64,000 bases of DNA from Flavobacterium haoranii (GCF_009363055.1 NZ_CP045292.1:2232001-2296000), one strand, 5' to 3'; counted from the stretch's first letter, positions 18,920 to 27,870 are shown. Program-made: numbers and translations. Notes: generated from the letters alone by a model not told the origin.

Positions 18920-20563
18920 ATTGTTTTATAAACTCAATTTCAGAGATTGAACCATCACAGGATAATAACATTTTATCAATTTCATTTTTTGAATTTCTGG
19001 TGAAATAATACAAGGTTCGGTCATTATTGCCAAATTCATCTTTCTGAACGGTTTCTAGCGCTATATTATCATGATTTTTATATTTTAAATATAATTTTTC
19101 ATCGGTTTCTAAAAACTCATAAACGACATCTAACTCTTCAGAATAATACTTTCCAACAAATTCGTTTACATTAACAGTTTTAGAATCGATAAAGTGAGCT
19201 TTTTTAAAATAGAATGGAGTGCCACCAAATGAGATGACTAAATCGTGATTTTCGTTTTTCGTAAAATCATACTTAACACTTTCACTATTAATTCTGTGGA
19301 ATTTATTTTTTCAAATCCTTCTAAAGCAGTAGGTTTGTTTGCTCTTGCGCCTTTAGATTTTAAAGTGTCATTTTCAAGAAGAATTTCCATTTTCATATCG
19401 CTATTAACCTCTTTGTATTGTCCTACGAAAGATTTTAAATCTTTTGATTTTGCGATATACTTTTTAGATGATTTTTCTTTTATTGCTTTAGTTTTAGGAA
19501 GAAATAAATCTAATATTTCATAGGAAATAGGCGTTGGATTTATGGATTCTAAATTGGTCATAATGATGATACCTAGTTTCTTTTCAGGAATAGTAATCAA
19601 TTGCGATTGACCGCCCCAACTGTATCCACTATGGCTAATGGTTGTAAATCCTTTATAATCGTCAACCATTACGCCACGAGCGTATTTTGCTTTTTCGCCA
19701 GACGGAAGTGTTTCTAAAGTAGTTAAAAAATGACTCAATCCTATAAATTTTGGATTATCACCATTTAGCATATTAATCCACACTGCCATATCTTTTACAG
19801 TTGAACCCATACTTCCTGCGCCATAGCTAGTTTGGATTCTAGGTAATTGAATAAAACCGTCTTTTGTTTTTCGATATCCAACAGCTTTATTTTTAATAAT
19901 GGTGTTGTTCTCTATTCTTACCAAAGTATTATGCATTTCTAAAGGAATAAATAGTTTTTCTTTAGCAAATTCATGTAAATTCATTCCTGAAATACGTTCT
20001 ATAATAATTGATAATAAAGTATAATTAGTATTAGCATAAACTACTTTTTCACCCGGAATATTATTTAGTTTTGCTTGTTTAGCTGCTAATTTTAATACTG
20101 TGGAATTATCATAATACTCTTTATCATAATCAAAACCCGATAAGTACATTAAAGAATGATAGTTTGAAAGTCCGCTTGTATGGTTTAATAAATGTCTAAC
20201 TTTTATATCCTGACTATGTGCTTTAATTTCAGGTAAATATTTTCTAATATCATCATCTAAACTTAATTTATTTTCTTTTATCAACACCCAAGCACAAGCC
20301 GCCGTAAATTGTTTTGCAATTGATGCAAGACTAAAAACTGTAGAATCTGAATTTTTTATATTGTACTCTAATGTAGTGTACCCTATACTTTTAGAGTAGA
20401 TTATTTCACCATTTTTAATTATGCCAATACCTAAACCCGGCGAATTTGGTTGTTCGTATTTTTGTAAAAGGGAATCTATTTCACTTGAAACATTCTGTGC
20501 TTTTATTAATTGTGTAACAAATAAAAATGTAAAAAACGTAATTAAATAAAATGACTTTGACAT
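18918..20563 (-). pseudogene. Class C beta-lactamase-fold serine hydrolase, frameshifted
   Basis: The catalytic domain is intact: signal peptide (about 1-22), nucleophile motif SIAK (81-84), YAN (176-178) and HSG (311-313), as in penicillin-binding-protein/AmpC-like serine hydrolases. Without a frame change the protein stops at 19238 (441 residues, with an odd basic tail). Restoring one base in the T6 run 19306-19311 (plus-strand view) continues it to the stop at 18918, about 548 residues. The recovered tail reads as normal coding sequence and includes NEFVGKYYSEELDVVYEF, so the break is probably an assembly error. It lies downstream of padR and a small membrane gene. Substrate unknown; do not assume antibiotic resistance. 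Confidence 0.8.
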
Positions 20564-20565
20564 AA

Positions 20566-21005
20566 TTATCTGTTTTTTAGGATGGTTTTTTGTTTTGAAA
20601 GTTGGTATTTATTATAAAAAGCAAAAGGAATAGTTCCAAAAATTAAAATACTAAATCCGCATGCTAATAAAACACTTGCATATGGCCATTGATTTAATTT
20701 GAATAACATTCCTAAAGCTAAAAGCATGATGTTAAAAGTGGAAAACAAAAAAAAGGCTCTTTTTCTGGCTAAAATTGTACGGATTAATTTTTTTCGTTAA
20801 CATCTTTTTGCATGTTTTGTAAAGAAGCGTAACCTCCTAAATTTTGAATTGCTTCTTGATACGCTTTTTCAAAATCAGTTCCATTGTAGCATTCTATGTG
20901 TGTACAAATATGATCCATTAAATCTTCTTTTAGCGTAACATCTGTAATTCCATAAAATTTTAGAGTTGTTGCTATATATTCAACATTTTCATCAGTAAGT
21001 ATCAT
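20566..21005 (-). pseudogene. Small HAAS-like membrane protein, frameshifted
   Basis: Two pieces are seen: a 73-residue helical part (20784-21005; KEDLMDHICTHIE, EAIQNLGG) and a 60-residue part with two membrane segments (20566-20748; FNIMLLALGMLF). Adding one base to the run 20788-20794 joins them into one protein of about 146 residues. The N-terminal part resembles the HAAS/DUF1700-type domain often encoded next to PadR regulators. Its start overlaps the padR stop by four bases, and its stop is two bases from the serine hydrolase start, so the three genes are tightly coupled. Function is unknown; a PadR-controlled signalling or membrane role is an inference. Confidence 0.68.
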
Positions 21006-21340
21006 GATTTTATAGCATTAGAATTAAATATTAGCTGGAGTGTACCAATAAAATCATTTAGTTCAGCAGTAATTTCAGAAATTGCAATTTTGCCAGTTGG
21101 CGTAATTTTATAATATTTTCGTACTCGTTTCCCTAAATACATTTTTTCAGTTTCTAAAACACCATCAGCTTCAAGTTTATGAAGAATTGGGTACAAAGCT
21201 CCTTCAGAAATGTCAATTTTACCTTTTGTCATTTCTTTTACTTTTTGAGTAATTTCATACCCATACATTTTATCATTTTCGCTTATCAACTTTAAGATGA
21301 TAGGTAATAATGTTCCTTTTGTTAGTTCTTTATTATACAT
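21002..21340 (-). CDS. PadR-family transcriptional regulator
   Basis: A 112-residue winged-helix repressor of the PadR family (MYGYEITQKV, ISEGALYPILHKLEADGVL, RKYYKITPTGK). It probably controls its own operon, which includes the small membrane protein and the serine hydrolase. I place the start at the ATG at 21340 (MYNKELTKG) rather than five codons upstream, because a -7 box lies inside the longer version. The stop overlaps the next start by four bases. Confidence 0.9.
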   Translation of the reverse strand: MYNKELTKGTLLPIILKLISENDKMYGYEITQKVKEMTKGKIDISEGALYPILHKLEADGVLETEKMYLGKRVRKYYKITPTGKIAISEITAELNDFIGTLQLIFNSNAIKS

Positions 21341-21344
21341 TTTA

Positions 21345-21370
21345 CAAATATACATTTTATTTCGATGTAT
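21345..21370 (-). promoter_or_regulatory. padR promoter -7 box overlapping a palindromic operator candidate
   Basis: On the minus strand TATATTTG (21352-21345) matches the -7 consensus just upstream of padR. It overlaps the inverted repeat ATACAT (21350-21355), nine bases, ATGTAT (21365-21370). This resembles the ATGT...ACAT type of site bound by PadR proteins, with half-sites in the opposite order. No good -33 TTG is seen. Confidence 0.5.
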
Positions 21371-21447
21371 TTATAGAACGATGTTTATTCTGATTTATTA
21401 TATTCGATTTTAACCTTTATTTATTCTTATTATAAACAATCAAGTTG

Positions 21448-21455
21448 TAAATTTG
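21448..21455 (+). promoter_or_regulatory. -7 box directly before sufS
   Basis: TAAATTTG lies only four bases before the sufS ATG. If used, transcription would start at or near the first codon, giving a leaderless or nearly leaderless message. A clear -33 TTG at the right distance is missing. Confidence 0.45.
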
Positions 21456-21459
21456 CAGT

Positions 21460-22674
21460 ATGATTGATATTCAAAAAACAAGAGCCGATTTCCCAATTCT
21501 TAATCAACAAGTAAACGGAAAGCCTCTAGTATATTTCGATAACGGAGCTACAGCACAAAAACCTCAAGTAGTTATTGATGCTATTTCAAAATATTACAGT
21601 GAGATAAACTCAAATATTCACCGTGGTGTACATACGTTGAGTCAATTAGCAACAGATGCTTACGAATTTTCTCGTAATACTATCCAAAAACATATCAATG
21701 CTAAACATAATCACGAAGTTATTTTTACTTCAGGTACAACTTTCGGAATTAATTTAGTGGCAAATGGATTCGCGGCTTTATTAAAAGAAGGCGATGAGGT
21801 GATGGTTTCCCATTTAGAGCATCATAGTAATATAGTTCCTTGGCAATTTTTATGTGAAAAAACAGGAGCAAAATTGGTAGTCATTCCAATGAATGAGAAA
21901 GGTGAGTTGGTAATATCTGAATTTGATCGATTACTTTCTGATAAGACTAAAGTTGTAGCTGTTAATCATATTTCAAATGCATTGGGAACTATAAATCCTA
22001 TTGAAGAAATTATTGAAAAAGCCCATAAAGTTGGTGCAGCTGTTTTAATCGATGGTGCTCAGGCAACACCGCATTTAAAACCAGATGTTCAAGCGTTAGA
22101 TTGCGATTTTTATGTTTTTTCGGGACATAAAGTTTGTGGGCCAACAGGCGTGGGAATTTTATACGGAAAAGAAGAATGGCTTCGTAAATTACCTCCGTAT
22201 CAAGGTGGTGGCGAAATGATTGCTGAGGTTACTTTCGAAAAAACAACGTATGCCGATTTACCTCATAAATTTGAAGCCGGAACTCCCAATATCGCTGGCG
22301 GAATTGTTTTGGGAACTGCAATTGATTATTTGAACGAAATTGGTTTCGATAACATAGCGGCTTACGAACAAGAATTGTTGGATTACGCTACCGAAAAATT
22401 GCTTCAAATTGAAGGTTTACGCATTTACGGAACTAGTAAACATAAAGCTTCAGTAATTTCATTTAATATAGAAGGAATTCACCCTTATGACATTGGCACG
22501 ATTGTAGATAAGTTAGGTATAGCGGTGCGTACGGGTCACCATTGCGCACAACCCATTATGCAATATTTCAATATTCCTGGTACCATTAGAGCTAGTTTTG
22601 CTTTTTATAACACCAAAGAAGAAATTGATATATTTGTAGAAGCGGTTAAAAAAGCACAAATGATGTTAACCTAA
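21460..22674 (+). CDS. sufS: Cysteine desulfurase SufS
   Basis: A 404-residue PLP enzyme that takes sulfur from L-cysteine and hands it to SufE for cluster building. Features are THLEHH-type SHLEHHSN and DGAQ, the PLP lysine in SGHKVCGPTG, and the catalytic cysteine in RTGHHCAQP. The last motif marks the SufS (group II) type. It starts the second half of the suf locus with its own -7 box. A lipoprotein gene follows after 12 bases, then sufE. Confidence 0.95.
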   Translation: MIDIQKTRADFPILNQQVNGKPLVYFDNGATAQKPQVVIDAISKYYSEINSNIHRGVHTLSQLATDAYEFSRNTIQKHINAKHNHEVIFTSGTTFGINLVANGFAALLKEGDEVMVSHLEHHSNIVPWQFLCEKTGAKLVVIPMNEKGELVISEFDRLLSDKTKVVAVNHISNALGTINPIEEIIEKAHKVGAAVLIDGAQATPHLKPDVQALDCDFYVFSGHKVCGPTGVGILYGKEEWLRKLPPYQGGGEMIAEVTFEKTTYADLPHKFEAGTPNIAGGIVLGTAIDYLNEIGFDNIAAYEQELLDYATEKLLQIEGLRIYGTSKHKASVISFNIEGIHPYDIGTIVDKLGIAVRTGHHCAQPIMQYFNIPGTIRASFAFYNTKEEIDIFVEAVKKAQMMLT

Positions 22675-22686
22675 AAAAATAAAATT

Positions 22687-23163
22687 ATGAAGACTCTATT
22701 TTCTACATTATTAGTATTAGTGGCAATGGTAAGTTGTAACTGTCAAAAAGCTACTACAAGTCAAAGTAATTTAACTTCTAACGAAACTATGAAACAAACT
22801 CAAGAGATTCCAGTTTTAGAGTACGAAGCTTTGTCTAGAGGTTTCTATAAAAAAATTACAATTGAAAATAATAGAGCAATTGTAACTTCTGGAAGAGGAA
22901 CAAAACCAATTGCATTTGATATTTCTAGTGAAGATCTAACAATACTTGCTGAGTTTTATTCAAAAGTTGATAAAGAAGTTTTAAAAGATTTAAAAGCACC
23001 TTCAGAAAAAAGATTTTATGATGGAGCAGCTATCGCTCATTTCAGAATTATTGAAGGAGAAAAATCGTATCAATCTTCTGATTTTGATGGAGGTTTTCCA
23101 CCTGCAGAAATTAAAGAAATTGTAGAAAAAGTAATTGAAGTTTCAGAGAAAAAAATAAAATGA
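22687..23163 (+). CDS. Small lipoprotein in the suf operon, unknown function
   Basis: A 158-residue protein with a signal peptide and lipobox (VAMVSC, Cys17) followed by another cysteine (CNCQK). The mature part has no family I recognise. It is acidic and predicted alpha/beta, with words like ISSEDLTILAEFYSKV and DFDGGFPPAEIK. It lies between sufS and sufE and its stop overlaps the sufE start by four bases, so the two are almost certainly translated from one message. A link to Fe-S assembly is inferred from position only and is odd, because the product should leave the cytoplasm. Confidence 0.75.
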   Translation: MKTLFSTLLVLVAMVSCNCQKATTSQSNLTSNETMKQTQEIPVLEYEALSRGFYKKITIENNRAIVTSGRGTKPIAFDISSEDLTILAEFYSKVDKEVLKDLKAPSEKRFYDGAAIAHFRIIEGEKSYQSSDFDGGFPPAEIKEIVEKVIEVSEKKIK

Positions 23164-23579
23164 CCATAAAAGAAATTCAAGAGGAGATAGTAGACGAGTT
23201 TTCAATGTTTGACGATTGGATGCAACGCTACGAATATATAATCGAGTTAGGAAAATCTTTACCATTAATTGATGAAGAATACAAAACCGATGAAAACATT
23301 ATAAAAGGTTGTCAGTCAAAAGTTTGGGTTCATGCAGAAGAGAAAGAAGGTAATGTTGTTTTTACTGCCGATAGTGATGCAATTTTAACCAAAGGTATAA
23401 TTGCCATTTTAATTCGTGTTTTTTCCGATAAAAAACCAAATGAAATACTAGAAGCAGATACTGATTTTATAGATGAAATTGGTCTAAAAGAACATTTATC
23501 GCCTACACGCGCAAACGGATTGGTTTCTATGATAAAACAAATAAAATTGTATGCCTTGGCTTTCCAAAGCAAAAACTAA
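23160..23579 (+). CDS. sufE: Sulfur acceptor protein SufE
   Basis: A 139-residue cytoplasmic protein that receives persulfide sulfur from SufS and delivers it to SufB. The active cysteine is in IIKGCQSKVWV near residue 50, and the SPTRANGL motif near the C-terminus is typical. Length is normal. The start overlaps the stop of the preceding lipoprotein gene by four bases, and the sufT-like gene follows after 17 bases. Confidence 0.95.
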   Translation: MTIKEIQEEIVDEFSMFDDWMQRYEYIIELGKSLPLIDEEYKTDENIIKGCQSKVWVHAEEKEGNVVFTADSDAILTKGIIAILIRVFSDKKPNEILEADTDFIDEIGLKEHLSPTRANGLVSMIKQIKLYALAFQSKN

Positions 23580-23596
23580 ATTGAAAAAGAAAGAAA

Positions 23597-23920
23597 ATGG
23601 AAGAATTTAACGATACGATAAACTTAGGTGAAAATGTAGTAATGGTTTTAAAAACCATCTTTGACCCTGAAATTCCAGTTGATATTTACGAATTAGGTTT
23701 AATTTATGACGTGATGATTAATGAGAATAATGACGTTAAAATTTTAATGACATTAACGTCACCAAATTGCCCAGTTGCGGAGACTTTACCTCAAGAAGTT
23801 GAAGAAAAAATTAAATCTATAGATGCAGTTAAATCTTGTGAAGTAGAAATTACTTTTGATCCGCCATGGAGTAAAGATTTAATGAGTGAAGTTGCAAAAC
23901 TTGAATTAGGCATGTTATAG
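23597..23920 (+). CDS. DUF59/MIP18-family Fe-S assembly protein (SufT-like)
   Basis: A 107-residue protein of the MIP18 (DUF59) family, the bacterial form of which (SufT) helps Fe-S cluster maturation. The family signature is IPVDIYELGLIYDV near the start and TSPNCPVAETLP with the conserved cysteine near residue 56. It ends with FDPPWSKD, also typical. It sits directly after sufE in the operon. Confidence 0.9.
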   Translation: MEEFNDTINLGENVVMVLKTIFDPEIPVDIYELGLIYDVMINENNDVKILMTLTSPNCPVAETLPQEVEEKIKSIDAVKSCEVEITFDPPWSKDLMSEVAKLELGML

Positions 23921-23985
23921 CATTTATTGTTTGTAGCTTATTTTTTAAAACTATAAACGATTAACCAAAACTATAAACATTAAAA

Positions 23986-24489
23986 ATGGAAGAGATTGTA
24001 AATAAAGTTGCCGAAAGTTCTCTTGAAGTTTTCGATTTAGAAGATTATTTTCCAGATAATCATGTAGTAGAACTTGATATTTCCCAATGGTTATTGGAAG
24101 GTTTTTTACTAAAAGAGAAAGATTTTCGTGAGCAACTAAAAAACTTCGATTGGTCTATTTATGAAGATAAATATGTTGGAATAACTTGTGCTACAGATGC
24201 AATTTTACCAGCTTGGACTTTTGCCTTAGTGGCAGTTTATCTAAATCCTGTTGCTTTAAAAGTGATAAATGGAAATTTAGAAGCTATTACTATTGTTTGG
24301 TATGAAGATATTCTTTCCAAGGTTGATTATTCCAGTTATAAAGATAAGCCAGTTATTTTAAAAGGATGTTCAAAAAAGCAAGTGCCACAAGCTGTTTATA
24401 CATTAGCAATTCAAAAATTAATGTTACACGCTAAAAGCATAATGTTTGGCGAAGCTTGTTCTGCAGTTCCGTTATTTAAACGGAAATAA
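23986..24489 (+). CDS. DUF2480 family protein
   Basis: A 167-residue cytoplasmic protein of the DUF2480 family, found mainly in Bacteroidota and often in suf operons. The family block GITCATDAILPAWTFALV is clear, and two further cysteines occur (KGCSKKQVPQ and GEACSAVPLFKRK). The cysteines and genomic position suggest a link to Fe-S biogenesis, but the function is not established. It lies 65 bases after the sufT-like gene. Confidence 0.85.
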   Translation: MEEIVNKVAESSLEVFDLEDYFPDNHVVELDISQWLLEGFLLKEKDFREQLKNFDWSIYEDKYVGITCATDAILPAWTFALVAVYLNPVALKVINGNLEAITIVWYEDILSKVDYSSYKDKPVILKGCSKKQVPQAVYTLAIQKLMLHAKSIMFGEACSAVPLFKRK

Positions 24490-24532
24490 TGGCAGTTTTC
24501 TTGTTAAGTGTTTCATTTTCATACTAAAAATG

Positions 24533-24540
24533 TAAATTTG
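24533..24540 (+). promoter_or_regulatory. -7 box before the DUF3078 gene
   Basis: TAAATTTG, 24 bases before the ATG, matches TAnnTTTG. No well-spaced -33 TTG is visible, so this may be a weak internal promoter of the suf locus. Confidence 0.45.
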
Positions 24541-24564
24541 CACTTTAATTTTAAATAAGAAAAC

Positions 24565-25407
24565 ATGAAAAAAATTGTAGTGCTTTTACTTCTTGTAGCT
24601 TCTATTGGTTTTGCACAAGAAACAGCAGTCGATTCAACAAAGCATTGGACTAAAAAAGGCGTGTTTACCTTATTAGCAAATCAATCTTCTTTTAGCAATT
24701 GGTTAGCTGGTGGACAAAATAACTTTGCAGGAAATGTAAATGTTAATTATGATTTCAACTACAAAAACGGAGATTGGAATTGGGATAATAAGTTAATTAC
24801 TGCTTATGGTTTAACTAAAATTAAAGGAGCCGATACTCAAAAAACTGATGATAGAATAGAATTTACTTCTTTGTTAGGTAAAAAAGCTTCAGGAAATTGG
24901 TATTATTCTGCTTTTTTAAATTTTAAAACTCAAATGGATACTGGTCTAGATCCAGAAACTCGAACAACAAAAATTTCTCATTTTTTCTCGCCAGCCTATT
25001 TTCAATTTGGACCTGGTATGTTGTGGAAAAAGAGCGATAATTTAAAAGTGAATATTGCTCCAGCAACTTCAAAATTAATTTTAGTTCACAGTCATTTTAC
25101 AGAATTAGGGCCTTCATTTGGAGTTGAGCAAGGCGATACTTCTAGATATGAATTAGGAGCAGCTTTAAATGGTTATTATAAATTTAAAGTAATGGAAAAT
25201 GTTTCAGTAGAAAATATATTAAACTTATATTCTAATTATTTAGAAGATCCACAAAATGTAGATTTAGATTATCAGTTAAATATTGTGATGAAAATCAACA
25301 AATACTTAACTACAAATTTTGCTTTCCAAACAATTTATGATGATAACGCTTTTAGAGGCTTCCAAACACGTCAAGTTATTGGATTAGGATTCAATGCTAC
25401 TTTCTAA
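24565..25407 (+). CDS. DUF3078 domain-containing outer-membrane protein
   Basis: A 280-residue exported protein. Residues 1-17 are a signal peptide (ending GFAQ). The mature part starts with WTKKGVFTLLANQSSFSNWLAGGQ-type sequence, the DUF3078 hallmark, and continues with alternating aromatic/hydrophobic strands ending in Phe (GLGFNATF), as in beta-barrel outer-membrane proteins. Function unknown. It is the last gene before a perfect terminator. Confidence 0.85.
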   Translation: MKKIVVLLLLVASIGFAQETAVDSTKHWTKKGVFTLLANQSSFSNWLAGGQNNFAGNVNVNYDFNYKNGDWNWDNKLITAYGLTKIKGADTQKTDDRIEFTSLLGKKASGNWYYSAFLNFKTQMDTGLDPETRTTKISHFFSPAYFQFGPGMLWKKSDNLKVNIAPATSKLILVHSHFTELGPSFGVEQGDTSRYELGAALNGYYKFKVMENVSVENILNLYSNYLEDPQNVDLDYQLNIVMKINKYLTTNFAFQTIYDDNAFRGFQTRQVIGLGFNATF

Positions 25408-25429
25408 CAAAAAGTGTTTATATAAAACT

Positions 25430-25455
25430 AAAAAGACCTCAATTGAGGTCTTTTT
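25430..25455. terminator. Bidirectional terminator, DUF3078 gene / hflX
   Basis: A perfect palindrome: AAAAAGACCTCAA pairs with TTGAGGTCTTTTT. It sits between convergent genes and touches the end of hflX. Confidence 0.9.
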
Positions 25456-26685
25456 TTATTCAGTTTCGTTTGTATCTTTCCATTCAGGATATAAAAAGTT
25501 GTTATAAGGAAAACGCGTAATGTGAATTTCTCTTACAGCATCGTAAACTTTCTCTCTAAATTCTTCAAAGTTCAATTTATCAGTAGCAGAAATAAACAAT
25601 GCATTGTTTTTACCAATTTTATGCATCCAAGTTTGTTTCCAATCTTCCAAAGTAAAGTGTTTGGTTGTTTTTTCAGCAGTTATATCATTTTCATCAAAGT
25701 GAAGATGTTTGTAAGCATCAATTTTATTGAAAACCATTATTGTTGGTTTATCATCACTTTTAATTTCTTTTAAAATATCATTTACCGAATTGATGTGATC
25801 TTCAAACTCGGGATGCGAAATATCAACAACGTGTAATAACAAATCGGCTTCTCTAACTTCGTCAAGTGTACTTTTAAACGATTCTACTAATTGTGTAGGT
25901 AGTTTTCTAATAAAACCAACTGTATCACTTAATAAGAAAGGTAAATTTCTAATAACTACTTTACGAACGGTAGTATCTAAAGTTGCGAATAATTTATTTT
26001 CGACAAAGACTTCACTTTTTCCTATAGCATTCATTAAAGTAGATTTACCAACATTAGTATAACCCACTAAAGCAACTCGAACCATAGCTCCACGATTACT
26101 TCGTTGAATAGCCATTTGTTTGTCGATAGTTTTTATTTTTTCTTTTAATAAAGCAATTCTATCACGAACAATACGACGGTCGGTTTCAATTTCTGTTTCA
26201 CCAGGACCACGCATACCAATTCCACCTCGTTGGCGCTCTAAGTGTGTCCACATTCCAGTTAATCGAGGTAATAAATATTGATATTGTGCTAATTCAACTT
26301 GAGTTCTTGCGTATGAGGTTTGAGCCCGTTGCGCAAAAATATCTAGAATAAGATTGGTTCTGTCTAAAACTTTGCAATCGTCTCCTAACTCTCTATTGAT
26401 GTTTTTTTGTTGAGAAGGCGATAATTCATCATCAAAAATAACAGTTGTAATGTCGTTATCTTTAACGTAGTATTTAATATCTTCGAGTTTACCTGTTCCT
26501 ACAAAAGTTTTAGGATTTGGCTTGTCCATTTTTTGCCAAAATCTTTTTACTACTTCACCACCAGCTGTATAAGTTAAGAATTCTAATTCGTCTAGATATT
26601 CTTTTAATTTTTCTTCATCTTGATTTTGCGTAACAATTCCTACAACAATTGTTTTTTCAAATACGTGATTATCTTTTTCTAACAT
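25456..26685 (-). CDS. hflX: GTPase HflX
   Basis: A 409-residue ribosome-associated GTPase; in studied bacteria HflX rescues or splits stalled 70S ribosomes under stress. The N-terminal HflX domain (FVGTGKLEDI, FDDELSPSQQKN) and the glycine-rich GGIGMRGPGETEIE segment precede the G domain with G1 GYTNVGKST, G3 DTVGF and G4 NKID. Length is normal. A -7 box TAATTTTG (minus strand, 26711-26704) lies shortly upstream. Confidence 0.95.
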   Translation of the reverse strand: MLEKDNHVFEKTIVVGIVTQNQDEEKLKEYLDELEFLTYTAGGEVVKRFWQKMDKPNPKTFVGTGKLEDIKYYVKDNDITTVIFDDELSPSQQKNINRELGDDCKVLDRTNLILDIFAQRAQTSYARTQVELAQYQYLLPRLTGMWTHLERQRGGIGMRGPGETEIETDRRIVRDRIALLKEKIKTIDKQMAIQRSNRGAMVRVALVGYTNVGKSTLMNAIGKSEVFVENKLFATLDTTVRKVVIRNLPFLLSDTVGFIRKLPTQLVESFKSTLDEVREADLLLHVVDISHPEFEDHINSVNDILKEIKSDDKPTIMVFNKIDAYKHLHFDENDITAEKTTKHFTLEDWKQTWMHKIGKNNALFISATDKLNFEEFREKVYDAVREIHITRFPYNNFLYPEWKDTNETE

Positions 26686-26703
26686 AGAATTATTTTAACC
26701 TTA

Positions 26704-26711
26704 CAAAATTA
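26704..26711 (-). promoter_or_regulatory. -7 box for hflX
   Basis: On the minus strand TAATTTTG, 18 bases before the hflX ATG, fits TAnnTTTG. No clear -33 TTG is seen in the terminator-occupied upstream stretch. Confidence 0.4.
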
Positions 26712-26722
26712 CGATAAAAAAA

Positions 26723-26750
26723 TAAAGCTGTCTTATTAAGGACAGCTTTA
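26723..26750 (-). terminator. Terminator after the PhnA-family gene
   Basis: AAAGCTGTC (26724-26732) pairs with GACAGCTTT (26741-26749). On the minus strand it is followed by a T-rich run, so it ends the 27.8-26.8 kb transcript. Confidence 0.85.
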
Positions 26751-26771
26751 AAATGAATTGCAAATTATTTT

Positions 26772-27343
26772 TTATTTGGTTTTCTTAACATATTGAGTAA
26801 GAATTACAATATGTTGTCCTTCAACGCGACCTTCAATTTGTTCTGCGTTATCCCAAACTAATTTGATATTGTGAACTGGAGCACCTCTTTTTGCAGTGAA
26901 ATTAGCACCTTTAACGTCTAAATCTTTAATTAAAACTACAGAATCACCGTCAAATAGAATATTTCCGTTGCTATCTTTATGAACAATTTTTCCTTCTTCT
27001 TCTTCGCCTTCACCAGTAGCTTTTGCCCATTCTAACGATTCCTCATCAAGATACATTAAATCTAAAAGATCGTGATTTTTTAAACGAGCTAACATGCGCC
27101 AAGATAGAACTTGAACTGGTAAAAATTCGCTCCACATACTTTCTGATAAACCGCGCCAATCTTGTTCATTCATAGCCTCAGCGTTTTCAATTTGTTCAGC
27201 TAAGTTTTTTGCTAATAAAACAGAATGCTCTAGACTTTCAGAAGTATAAGGAGGAAGTGTGTAAACTACTAAATCGTGTTCTGCACCACTTATTTCACAT
27301 TTTGAATTACTTCTATCTTTTAATTTTTTTCGATTACGCTCAT
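26772..27343 (-). pseudogene. PhnA-domain protein, N-terminal frameshift
   Basis: Without correction only 133 residues from 27173 are open (MNEQDWRGL onward). Adding one base in the run 27324-27330 lets an ATG at 27341-27343 read through, giving about 190 residues that begin MSVIEKKLKDRS and include CEISGAEHDLVVYTLPP. That restores the expected N-terminal part of the family, including one cysteine of its zinc-binding region. The C-terminal PhnA domain (GDSVVLIKDLDVKGAN, KRGAPVHNIKL) is intact. Despite the name, no phosphonate genes are near, and many such proteins have no proven role in phosphonate use. It begins two bases after the stop of 27346-27837. Confidence 0.78.
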
Positions 27344-27345
27344 TT

Positions 27346-27837
27346 CTATAAATTAAAACTTGCTCCTATAGAGAAATTAAATTGATTATTATATTTTTCA
27401 AAACCTACAACATCACTATCGTATTTTGCAATTGGGAATTGCATCTCTGAAAATACACCAAAACCATCAGTAAAATAATATCTAGCGCCTAAATGTCCAC
27501 CAAAGTTTTTTAAGCCTAAATCTAAACCAGGATAGATATCCACTTTTTCTTCAATGTTAAAAACATCAGCAATATTAGCATTAAATCTTGCTTTTAAATC
27601 GAAACGATCTTCAAAGTCAGGTTTTTCACCTAAAACTTCTTCCACACCCAATAAATAACTTGAAACAAGACCAACAGAGAAATTTTTACCTAAACCACGA
27701 TCGTAAGTTACCATAATTCCTGTTCCATGATCTTGAATATTTGCCCCAACTTGAAATTTTTGGTCACCTTTTCCAGTAAATACTTGAGCATTTACCATTC
27801 CACATAAAAACAATGTGAATATTATTAATTTTTTCAT
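27346..27837 (-). CDS. Small exported beta-barrel-like protein (DUF6646-like)
   Basis: A 163-residue protein with signal peptide (about 1-17, ending MVNAQ). The mature part is alternating strands with many Gly and aromatic residues, ending in a C-terminal Leu (FNFSIGASFNL), typical of small outer-membrane barrels. It reminds me of flavobacterial DUF6646 proteins, a tentative match. The PhnA-family gene follows two bases later. A -7 box (27862-27855, minus strand) lies 18 bases upstream. Confidence 0.7.
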   Translation of the reverse strand: MKKLIIFTLFLCGMVNAQVFTGKGDQKFQVGANIQDHGTGIMVTYDRGLGKNFSVGLVSSYLLGVEEVLGEKPDFEDRFDLKARFNANIADVFNIEEKVDIYPGLDLGLKNFGGHLGARYYFTDGFGVFSEMQFPIAKYDSDVVGFEKYNNQFNFSIGASFNL

Positions 27838-27854
27838 GCTTATAAAATTTACAG

Positions 27855-27862
27855 CAAATATA
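27855..27862 (-). promoter_or_regulatory. -7 box for the 27346-27837 gene
   Basis: TATATTTG on the minus strand at a suitable distance from the ATG at 27837. No -33 TTG found. Confidence 0.4.
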
Positions 27863-27870
27863 AGAAATCC

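Noticed and set aside
18918..20563. Antibiotic resistance beta-lactamase
   Set aside because: The SxxK/YxN/HxG motifs are shared by many serine esterases and peptidases; the C-terminal extension and the PadR context do not suggest resistance.
20566..20748. A separate 60-residue membrane protein
   Set aside because: It joins the 20784-21005 frame when one base is restored; the junction reads as continuous coding sequence.
26772..27343. Phosphonate utilisation locus
   Set aside because: Only a PhnA-domain gene is present; no C-P lyase or phosphonate transport genes are nearby.
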